From NCBI GenBank assembly GCA_016987375.1, contig PJRA01000313.1, forward strand, positions 2,336,376-2,400,375: a DNA stretch of 64,000 nt, read 5' to 3'. The notes below the pieces were generated by a model, which worked only from the letters and a program-made list of their open reading frames with translations, ran no database searches and was not told where the DNA came from. The DNA is from Brachionus koreanus. Taxonomy: Eukaryota; Rotifera; Eurotatoria; Ploima; Brachionidae. Made by a program: the position numbers and the translations under genes. Shown here one piece after another: positions 49,451 to 58,575 of this stretch (within the stretch, counting starts at the first letter, position 1; each line of letters begins with the position of its first letter).

Positions 49451-49943
49451 AAAAAATGCTTGGTGCTTCTAGTGTTAAGGGTTATTATTCATTTAACCTT
49501 TCAGTTAATTAAGATTTAATCATAAGCTTAAATGGAAACAATAAATATATCTCGTAATTTAAACTATTTAGTTAATAATTTAAATTTTCATATTTTAATT
49601 TATTTAATAAAATTTTTATTTTGTATTTTTAAGAATAAAATATTAAAAATATAAAGAAGTATTAAAATAATTTATATTTTGCCATTTCTCTATTAACATT
49701 AATGTAGAAAATGATAAATATAAATGAGATTTGATTTTTTAATTATTGATTTAAGCCCTTTCTTAATTAGTAATTTTTTAGATAAGCCTTTTAAATCAAA
49801 ATCAATCTAAATTTGAAATTAAAAAAATTTTAGATACGTTTTTTAATTATTAAATAATTAAAACACAATTTTTAATTTTAGCTAAATTAGTCAAATTTTA
49901 TTATTTTTAAATTGAGACAAGAAAAATAAAATCTAAAATAAAA
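49451..49943. other. AT-rich intergenic, no gene seen
   Basis: Flanks the gap on the right and covers the 3' side of the small secreted-protein gene. Confidence 0.5.
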
Positions 49944-50380
49944 TTAAAATCTTGTTGTTTTAATATTAGGCCTAAATTTTTGATTTTGTGCTATTGCATT
50001 TCTAATAAACCAAAGGAGTTCGTCTTTGTTTGGATTTCTTTTCGCTATATTGACCTCATTGTCCATAGTTAATTCATCAATTAAATGATTAGTGTACGAA
50101 CCAGTCTGATACTTTTTTCTTAAATAATGCTCTAGGCATCGCAAAAACTTGTATCTTTTGTGGCACTTGTACAATGTATCTAATTTTAAATTTAAAATTA
50201 AAAATACTAGATTTTCAAGATCCTACTAGCATCCAAAAACTCTTCATTTTCATCCATTTCAATTAGTCCTTGATTAAAAGTTGGATCAAATTCTGTGGAA
50301 GTCTTTTCTGTTGCCCAAACAGACGTCGATTCGGTCAAAAACCAAATTGCTAGTAATACTGAAATTCCAATAATTTTCAT
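49944..50380 (-). CDS. Orphan small secreted protein
   Basis: Two exons on the minus strand (50380-50227 and 50179-49944), with a 47-bp intron, give 129 residues. The start was chosen because it opens a strong signal peptide (MKIIGISVLLAIWFLTES, probable cleavage after VWA near residue 23). The mature part has an acidic segment (MDENEEFLDAN), then a basic segment with the only two cysteines spaced C-x8-C (YKCHKRYKFLRCLEHY). Dibasic sites (KR, RKK) and a mixed tail (DELLWFIRNAIAQNQ) follow. I do not recognise a family. A hormone precursor or small extracellular binding protein would fit the size and processing sites, but that is inference only. Confidence 0.6.
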
Positions 50381-50670
50381 TTTTAATTTTATAAAAACTG
50401 AATTCTTTGATCAAATAATTTTTATTTATTTATATCTCAAAAGACACCCCAATTTTTGCTTTTATAAGCATTATCTAATTGTTTTATAAGACAGGCTAGG
50501 TAAGACGGAAAGAATATTTAATTTGTCAGCCAACAAATAAATTTAATAGCATTATATTAATTATAAATGTATGGCTAAGTAAAATTACGTGGTAATCAGG
50601 AAGCGTCATAAGAAAACGAAAATTTTTTTTTAGTTTTTTTATTTTGATATTAAAAATAAAAAGCATAGGT

Positions 50671-52536
50671 CTATTTTCTAGGAGAAAAATAATTTTCCCT
50701 AAACTGGTTTAATAGTTCCTTTTTGTTTTCTGTGCGATTTGACTTATCGTTCTCATTTAATTCATCGAAATTGTTTCCTTGAACGTCAATTTTTGATTTT
50801 TTTATCATAGTAACAAGTAATCTTGACGTGAATTGTGTCAATCTCTGTTCACTAAAACATCTTAGATATAAATTTTCATGACAAGGAATAAATTCTTTCA
50901 GTATTTGTTTCATTTCCTCACAGCTAAATATTGAAAAAAATTTTTAAAGATTTTTATTTAAAATTTTATTAATTAAATTTACCTTTTATTATTTCTATCT
51001 AAATTTAGATAAATAGGCAACCAATAAACAAGTTTTGCTCCACTTGTAAGATGAGACGAAGCAAAATCCAAAAGATCCAAATAAATATCACCTAAATTAT
51101 ATTTTATATGCTGAACAAAATGAACATTTTTGCCTTGACCTTCTTCAATGTTTATTTCTTGATATATTTTTGAGCCTTTATTTCCAATTTTTTTCGCTTT
51201 TTCTCTAATACCATATGGAGGATCAGTAATTATTGCATCAAATATAAAACTATTTTTAATATATTCGCTACTAAAATCCGCAGCTAGAATGTCTATATAT
51301 TTGCTTTCAAGGCCATATTGCTTCAAATTATTTAGAATGTTTTCTTCTTTTTTTCTGTATTTTTGTCCCATGCGGCTTGATAAGCCTCTAGAATGAACTA
51401 AGTTGTAGTCCAGATCGGCACCTAAGACATGAGCTCCGCAATGTGCAGCACCAACCAGCAAACTTCCAGTACCGACAAAAGGATCGAAAACAATGGATGT
51501 AGAATCAACATTCGCCATGTTAGCCATGATAAGCGAAAGCAAAGGATCCATACTTGTGTTGCCAATGAAACCTCTATCCTTTAAATTATACTTATGAGCT
51601 GCATTACTTTGGCCGTGACAAATCTTAACAAAAAATTAACTTTTTTCCAAAAAGTCTTTGATTTTCAGTTACAAATTTGGCCAAATAGCATTTCCTTAGA
51701 AATTTATTTTCTTTTGAAAGCTCTGCATGTTCGTTTACTGATTGAATCCACTCTTCAGCATAAAAAAATTTATGAGTTACTATTTTATCGTTCAAGCAAA
51801 CTTTAAGTCCTTCAAGCAAACTTTTATCATCAAATTTTAATCCTTCGACAATTTTCTAATAAAAAAATTAAATTGAATTAAAATTTAATATTTGAAATTG
51901 CACCTCAATTTTTTTCAACTTTTCTTCTTGAGTATAAATTTTAGAAAACGAATAAACTTCAATTTTAAAAGTGCTGCCTTTTTCAACGTCCTGGTTATTT
52001 AAATATAATTTGCTTACATAATTAAAAAATATACAAAATTTACTAAATCTATCTTATTTTCTTGAAGATTTTTTATCATATTTTCCAGACAATCACCTTC
52101 AGTTATTAATTTTGAGATTGATCTTTAATTTGAAAAAAAAATTAATCAAGTAAATTATACCTGATTTAAATCAATGCTTAGCAATGCATTTTATCATTGA
52201 TTTAAATTGTTTTTATTAAAAAAACTTACGGACTTTAAAAGAAAACAACGATTTCCTATTTCTAGAGCTGTTTGCTCATCCGGTAATACACATGTAAAAA
52301 GAGGACTCTAAAATTTAGTTTTCATTTTTCTTAATTTAACATTAAACAATAAAAATACATCATTTGAGTAGTTATGGTTTGATATGCAATTAGGTTTTTT
52401 AATATTTTCACAAACCATCTCTAATTCCTTCATTAAAAATTGAATTTTAACTTTGAAACGCTTTGAAATTTACTGGTAAACGGAAATCCAAAAAATCATG
52501 TGTAAGATGGAACAGATATGAATTCTGGGTTCTCAT
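50671..52536 (-). CDS. TRMT11: tRNA (guanine-N2) methyltransferase TRMT11
   Basis: Eight exons on the minus strand (52536-52474, 52427-52359, 52307-52234, 52122-52044, 51990-51904, 51855-51673, 51623-50983, 50923-50671) give 482 residues. With TRMT112, TRMT11 makes m2G10 in tRNA. The N-terminal LTHDFLDFRLPELE and FLLKSISKLI segments belong to the family's RNA-binding part. The catalytic domain has FIGNTSMDPLLSLIMAN, the SAM loop DPFVGTGSLL (about 232), GADLDYN and the catalytic TDPPYG (about 318-323). GAKLVYWLPIYL precedes the C-terminal SRLLVTMIKK segment. The intron before exon 7 is placed so that YLAKF-ICHGQSNAAHKYNLK aligns with the family. Intron 3 must use a weak GTCCGT donor to keep the frame. 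Confidence 0.95.
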
Positions 52537-52856
52537 TTTTAGGTTTAAATTTTTAAAATTTTCAATTTCTATATATTTTTTTGTTGAATATTTTAGATAT
52601 TTATTTTTTCATTGCAAAAAAAAGAACATTTTATCCCAAATTTAGAGAATTAAGAGTATGAATGAAACGATTTTTATTTAATGTAACCAGAATTGGTCAA
52701 AAGAAGTCGAGTCAAATCAACTATTTTAACATTATCTAATCTAAGAAAACTATTCAAACAATAATGGAAAATTGTAAATATAACTGAATGAAGATAAATT
52801 TCAAAAAAATAAGAAAATTATTTTGGTCAGAATTTTTTTTTAGTTTTTAGTATAGT

Positions 52857-52925
52857 TTAGTTTATTGAATAAGTATAAATGGCACAATAGATGACATGCA
52901 CCATTGTTAACAATACTATCTATTT
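52857..52925. repeat. Dispersed repeat, copy B
   Basis: Begins TAGTTTATTGAATAAGTATA and continues with similarity to 15859-15930 (GACATRCAC, AACAWTACTAT). It is probably debris of a mobile element. Confidence 0.6.
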
Positions 52926-52990
52926 GTTTCTATTCTTTTATAGCTCTTCATCTTTGTCTTATTTCGTCAATTTGTTTTTCGCTAGTGTCC

Positions 52991-53040
52991 CATGTAATAC
53001 ATAGTTCTTTTGGCCTGAAAAAAGAACTATTTATTACATG
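52991..53040. repeat. Short hairpin, 21-bp arms
   Basis: CATGTAATACATAGTTCTTT (plus one T) and its reverse complement (one mismatch) flank an 8-base loop (GGCCTGAA). It lies next to the dispersed repeat, so it may be the terminal hairpin of a non-autonomous element. Confidence 0.8.
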
Positions 53041-53810
53041 TATTACATTTATAGTCTGGAAAACAGTGGTGCAAAGTTTTCGTTTAGATTCGCAATAGTA
53101 AATAGTGAGTTCGAATAGAAGAAAATTGCCTAAAATTGATTATAAAATTAGGAATTGAACAGGGAAAATATCCGAAATTGATAATAATAATAATAATAAG
53201 CAACAGCAGACTAACTGCGGAGCAATGCGATAAGTGCCTTGCTATGGTAGTTGTTTGATTTTAACATAAACCTTAATATTGATAAAATATGTTAATAGAA
53301 CAAATTAATTATTTTATTTTAAAATATTTATCCAGTTTGTTTTAAATAATTAATATTTTGGCGCTAAACAATTAAATTTTAACGTTAAAGATATTTCAAT
53401 TTGCTTTGACAAAGAATAAATAATCTAAAGTAAAGTCATTAAAATTCTAATTATTTTTTATTTTATTTCTTTTTTATTCTTTTAAGAAATGAAAAAAATT
53501 TAAACTTTAATAGTTAAACAAAAATTAATTTTGTGTTGATAGAAAATTAATTTCCGATGAAAAAAAACTAAAAACGAGAAATATTGTACCTTTTCAAAAT
53601 TAGCATGAAAACAATAAGAAAAATTTATTTTTAAATATAAGTTTTAAATATATCGGATAATTGATTTTTACTATATTTCAAAATTCAAAAATAAAAATGG
53701 TATAACAATATTAAAATAGTTAATTTAAAGAGATGTGATGAACATGTCTTACGAAAAAAAATTTTACGGTAAAACTGTTCATAGAGATGATAATTTTTCA
53801 ATTTTACATT

Positions 53811-55689
53811 TTATCTAAAAAATTTTCTTGGAACAGATTTAGTGGCGATTATTTTTTTAATTCTTTCATATGGATTTAATCGTCCCATACGTCCAAGAGC
53901 TGCGACAGCCGGAGGCGATTCCAACATTTTCCTAGCAACTCTTTGAATGTCACTTTCTTGAATAGCCTCAATTCGGTCAAAATAATACTGGGCTTGCTCT
54001 CTGCGTCCTCTGCTCAAAACTTGTCGAGCTACGTCTTCAAATAACACCGGCCTCTGTTCTAAATTCATAAAAAGCATAGATTGAAGTTGAGTTTTGGCCC
54101 TGTTTAACTGAACAGGATCACATGGTCCAGTCATTCTGATCAACTCTTGTCCGATCACGTCACACATATCTTCTAAATATTGTGGGGGTGCCGAAGCGTG
54201 AATGTAAAATATACCCGAGTCAATATAAGATTGATTATACGCAGTGGCACTGAACATAAAATGATATCTATTCAAAACATTCAAATAAAGCCTTGAATAC
54301 ATGCCTTTGCCAGGACCTCCAGCACTAAAAGAGCCGCCACCGCCCATCAAAGTGTTTATAACACAACTGGTCACAAAATCTCTTTCGTTCATAAATGACG
54401 GACTTTCCAGACCAACTATCAAATGAGTCAATTCTGGCAATTGGTTATTAAAACCCTGATTCAAATCAGACAAATCTTTTTCGATTATTTTTGAGCCACC
54501 AGTCCAAACTGCTCTGCGTGTATCGATTTTACCGCTTGGCTTTTTTTCTTTAAATTTTAGCTCTTCGTCCCATAGAGGCTTAATCGATCCGAATTTTTCG
54601 ATAGCCATTTGACTGAATTCATTATGATCGGCGCCAATACAAGCAAGTACAGTTCGGTTGGGCTGGTATAAAGTCTTCATATATGAGTATAAGTCTTCAC
54701 GTTTTATTTTATTTATATTTTCACTTGGACATATTTTTGGATTTGCCAACGGGCTATCTTTAAATGCGGCCTCATGAATCATTTCTACCAAAAGAGGCTC
54801 TGGATCTGGTCTAGTGCTCAAATCTTCCAATTCGAATTCGATGGCTTTTCTAACCTGTTCTAATTCGAAATCCTGGAACAATGGCCGATAAATTGTATCA
54901 GCCAAAAGACTTAAAATTTGAGGTAGGCCACTACGACGGCATGAAAGTGCGTAAACAATTGCATCTCTAAACAATGTATTAGAATAAAATTTCTAAAATA
55001 AATATTTTGAAAATTTTCTACCTTCCTGCTTGACAGTCACAGATTGCACCATGTTTTTCCAAAGTTTCTAAAATTTTTTCTCTATTTTCAAAACTCGATG
55101 TGGACTTGATAAAAATTCTGATTAAAAAATTCCAATTGATCATATTATGAGCTTACATTAAAAGCCAATTTTTCCAAAAAATGTGTCGCTCCATTTATGA
55201 ATGGAGATTCGTATCTTGGACCCGAATCAATAATCACTTCAATGCAATTTTTAAAATTTATTTAGAAAAATTTATTTAGTAATTGTCTGTTACCACCAAC
55301 TGTGCAAAATTCACCGAATAGCTTTTCGGAGGCAATTTTTAGCCCATTGTCTAATTGACTTACAAAAGTGTCATAATTTCGAGAGCTTACACTCTGAGGC
55401 TGTTTAAGGTCCTGTTTTGTAGAAAGCGTTTTAGTGAGAGGAGGTAGATTATAGCCTTCAACACCATCACGGCTCTTGCGAATTAAGCTAGACCAATCTG
55501 AATTTGGCCTTTGTATAAAAGCAAAATTTTATTTTCTCTATTAATTTTTTAGTAGTAGGTTACCTCAAGGTCTAAATAATTTTTAAAAAATATTTATTAG
55601 TTCGATATGTTTTTTTAAATATTGAAATATTTCATTACTTTTTGGTAGATATTTTTAAAGTTCTGATAAAATCTTGGATTCTTGATCAT
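53811..55689 (-). CDS. PMPCA: Mitochondrial processing peptidase alpha subunit
   Basis: Six exons on the minus strand (55689-55639, 55571-55564, 55508-55294, 55236-55157, 55104-55022, 54966-53811) give 530 residues; human PMPCA is 525. The alpha subunit presents presequences to the catalytic beta subunit in the matrix. The N-terminus (MIKNPRFYQNFKNIYQK-TLR) is a basic, hydroxyl-poor presequence. The M16 family body shows FGEFCTVG-VIIDSGPRYESP, HFLEKLAFN-STSSFENREKI and HGAICDC. The Gly-rich loop GGGGSFSAGGPGKGMYSRLY (about 352-371) is diagnostic of alpha, and the beta-type HxxEH zinc site is absent. Exon 2 is only 8 nt. Without it, the frame hits a stop directly after the join. Confidence 0.95.
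55564..55571 (-). other. PMPCA: 8-nt coding microexon of PMPCA
   Basis: ACCTTGAG is flanked by a good acceptor (ATTATTTAG) and a good donor (GTAACC), with introns of 67 and 55 bp on its sides. It supplies Thr-Leu and two bases of Arg, and it is the only small exon here that restores the frame from exon 1 to RPNSDWSSLI. Confidence 0.7.
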
Positions 55690-56167
55690 TTTTAAAAATT
55701 TATTCGATTCTCATTAAAAATTAACGTCAAGCACTCCAACCAAGCCTCTTACAGGTTTTATCTAATATAATTAAAAAAATTTTAATTTAATTGAAAAATA
55801 AAAATTTCTCTAAAGCATGAAAAATTTAAATAGTAAAAGCGCAAGATTTTTCCAGCTTTTCAATGGTGCAATATATAAGTCTTAAAATATTTTTAAAAAA
55901 AAATAACTCAACATTTTTATTTGTTTTTGATGTGGAGGATAGGAATTTTTTTAAAATGATTCTTTTTTAAATTTAAATTTTTTTATTTTTTCGATTCTAA
56001 AATACCAATCTCCATTCATAAGCAAAAATATTTAGCTTGATTTTAACTAAAAACAAAAATCTAAATAGTTCCACAATTTTTTTCTAATTTTAATCAAGCT
56101 AATTTTTAACAAAAGAAATGAATTTGAAGTAAGTGTTGTTTCCAAGAATTAGATATAACAGAATTGT
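55690..56167. other. Upstream region of PMPCA, AT-rich
   Basis: No gene is seen. Contains the presumed promoter. Confidence 0.5.
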
Positions 56168-56278
56168 TCACAAAATCTCTTTCGTTCATAAATGACGGAC
56201 TTTCCAGACCAACTATCAAATGAGTCAATTCTGGCAATTGGTTATTAAAACCCTGATTCAAATCAGACAAATCTTTTT
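56168..56278 (-). pseudogene. 111-bp exact copy of a PMPCA exon segment
   Basis: Identical, base for base, to 54371-54481 inside the last PMPCA exon and in the same orientation, 1797 bp away. The copy covers codons for the region DKDLSDLNQGF to MNERDFVTS read on the minus strand. Both ends stop abruptly in unrelated A/T DNA, so it is a fragment and not a gene. Perfect identity implies a very recent duplication, gene conversion or an assembly error. Confidence 0.95.
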
Positions 56279-56813
56279 TTGAAGAGAAGACAGAGATTTG
56301 TAGTATTAAAAAAAATTTAAATGCACAATTTTTTGATTAGAAATTTTATATTTATGTAAAAAAATTCTTTATACTAAAATTAAGAAAGAAAGTTTGGCAA
56401 GCATTGGAAATTTTATTTGATTCTCTATCGGATAAATAATGAAATTTCGAATTTAAGATTCTATCAAATACTGGCAAATTTTTAAAAAGGATAGGAAATT
56501 TTAATAGCTTGTGATTTAAGATCCAAGATGAACCAAAACTATCTAAGTATAAAAATGGACAGATTTTGAAATTTGCTGGCTTAACAGTCCACAAAAAATT
56601 TTGTTTTAAATTTAAAATTTTGAAGCCTCATTTATTTTGGGATAAATTTAAACGATCTCTATAATTACTTAAATGATCTCCAAAAATTTTTGATCACTTA
56701 ATTTAATTATTTTTGATACCTTAAAATAATTAAATGATCTCCTAATTAAATAAAAATGATAGCAGAAATTAATGATTTGATCTCCAAATTTTATTTCTTT
56801 AAATTTAATTATA
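56279..56813. other. AT-rich stretch, no supported gene
   Basis: The minus-strand 80-residue frame at 56352-56594 has no motif. Several diverged copies of an AAATGATCTCC word occur at about 56650-56790. Confidence 0.45.
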
Positions 56814-57092
56814 TTAAGATAAAAAATAAAAGTAAGTCAGAAAAATAGAAAAGAGCTTTTTGCTCGGACGACCCTTGTTGACTTTTTTTTGAAATTGAGA
56901 ATCAACTATTTCAATTTCATCTTCTTCATCTGTTGTTTCATTTAATATAAGTTGTCTTTTTTGTTGAGATATTTCTTCAACATTTTTTTCAAATGCCTTT
57001 TTGGCTTTAGTTGGACGACCTCTATTTCTTTTTTGACGAGATTCATATTGTTGAATCTCAGTAAACTGGAATTCTTCACTTATGGAATTCAT
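56814..57092 (-). CDS. Small AT-hook-like protein or exon
   Basis: An ATG-started frame of 92 residues, unrecognised as a family. It has two AT-hook-like cores (RNRGRPTKAKK near residue 23 and NKGRPSKK near 72) separated by an acidic stretch (TTDEEDEIEIVDS). The last 13 residues are hydrophobic and look like read-through into an intron or 3' UTR, so the real end may be a splice site after GRPSK. It starts 116 bp from a hAT-like MITE, so it might be a transposon-derived fragment or the first exon of a chromatin protein. Confidence 0.35.
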   Translation of the reverse strand: MNSISEEFQFTEIQQYESRQKRNRGRPTKAKKAFEKNVEEISQQKRQLILNETTDEEDEIEIVDSQFQKKVNKGRPSKKLFSIFLTYFYFLS

Positions 57093-57207
57093 ATTTTACT
57101 TATTAAATTTTTTAATTTATTATTTATTTATTTATTTATTTGTTTAATGTTTATATTTAATAAGGATAAGAAATAAGTCTGTTAAACAAAGCATTTAATG
57201 TGTTTAA

Positions 57208-57776
57208 AAGTTTAAAGTAGTGATGTTGGTTTTGCTTGGTTTTGTGATTAGCCAATTTTGGTTAGCCAAAAATTGGTTATCTAATTTGTATCTGTTTTTT
57301 TATCGTAAATTAATTTTCCAAGCTTACTCCGAAGCTTAAAAAATCTGTACTAAATTATTTTAAGTCATAGCGAATTGACTTCTTTAGTCTTCTACATAAT
57401 TCTGTCGGACATACCTTTTGAGTAAAGCAACAAAGCTACTAAAGTAGAACTTATTCCTCTTATTTTCAAATTAAATAATTTTTTCAAATTTTTTTTTGTA
57501 ATTAATTAAACAATTTATTATAGTTTTTTTTTTAAATTTATTCTTGAAGAATACTTTTCAATAAATCAATAAAATGAATTATTTTTTTTATTAAGAATTT
57601 ATTTGAATAACTTAAGCCGAAATTAAAATTTACAAATGCAAATTTATTTTTGGTTAACTTATTTTTGGCTAACCGAATTTTGGTTAAATAAATTTTAATT
57701 TTGGCCAACCGGACATTGATTAATCAAAATTTATAATATTGGTTAACCAGGCCAAAACCAACGACACAAGTTTAAA
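57208..57776. mobile_element. hAT-like non-autonomous element (MITE), ~550 bp
   Basis: Flanked by the direct repeat AAGTTTAAA (57208-57216 and 57768-57776; hAT elements usually make 8 bp). The ends are inverted: GTAGTGATGTTGGTTTTG on the left against GTGTCGTTGGTTTTGG read from the right. The subterminal zones are rich in GGTTAACC/GGTTAGCCAA words on both sides, as in hAT transposase-binding arrays. No coding sequence lies inside. Confidence 0.75.
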
Positions 57777-58575
57777 ATATATTGAAATTTTTAGAATGTT
57801 GAAGAGAATACTGCTGTCAGATCTAATTTTTGATTGAATTTGACAATTTATTTATGACATTTATCAAAATTTTTTTTTAATATATTTTTTTCTTAAAGAT
57901 TTTAAAATAAACTATTCAACTCGTTTTTTTTCATTTCTTATAATTAAATTGAACAGTTTTTATTTTAATAAAAAAATTTGAATTTCCTTAGACCTAAACA
58001 TGAAGTTGAAAAGAAGCTTTAGACTTAAAAAAAGGATAGATGTTGAAATGTAAATTTTCTAATTTTATTTATTATAATATAATATTGAAATGATTACTAA
58101 AACTGTCTGTACATTATTGAATTTTCCTAACATTCTATTTTAATTAGTAACACAATTTTATACATTAAAAAGTTAAATCCTTATTTAATTCATTTTTAAA
58201 ATTTCTTATATTTTTTATACAATTATTTTACGTTTTAGTTCAAGAACTAGAAAATTTCTTAATTGCAAAAAAAAAATAATAAGTATTACATGCGTTAAAA
58301 AATTCATAGCATTTTGCAACCACACAAATTATGCAATTGAAAATTAAACTAATGCAAATATAAAAACGAGACTGATCTTGCTAAAGAAAAAGAACGAGAA
58401 AATTAGCTTTTGTAAAAATTTGAAATTTTCATGTTTTTTGAATTCAGACTTATCTCAGCTACTAACGTTTTAGTTTCTTATTTAGAAAATAGACATAACC
58501 AAGCAGGTTTTAGAAAGAGAAACATTTTTGAAGCAATTTTTTTTGTATATCTCAATTTTTTCAATATATTTTAAA
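57777..58575. other. AT-rich upstream region of UBA1
   Basis: No gene was seen; should contain the UBA1 promoter and 5' UTR. Confidence 0.5.

Larger units (their letters stand above)
52537..53810. other. Intergenic between TRMT11 and PMPCA, no gene
   Basis: Contains a dispersed-repeat copy (52857-52925), a hairpin (52991-53040) and a short ATA/ATT trinucleotide run near 53180-53198. No coding region was seen. Confidence 0.55.

Noticed and set aside
48611..49519. A 302-codon frame spanning the second gap
   Set aside because: It consists mostly of unknown bases; the readable ends show no domain.
51600..51680. A 13-17-nt intron or frameshift in TRMT11 after LFGKK
   Set aside because: Using the earlier GTAACT donor gives a normal 49-bp intron and aligns YLAKF-ICHGQSN with the family exactly, so no anomaly remains.
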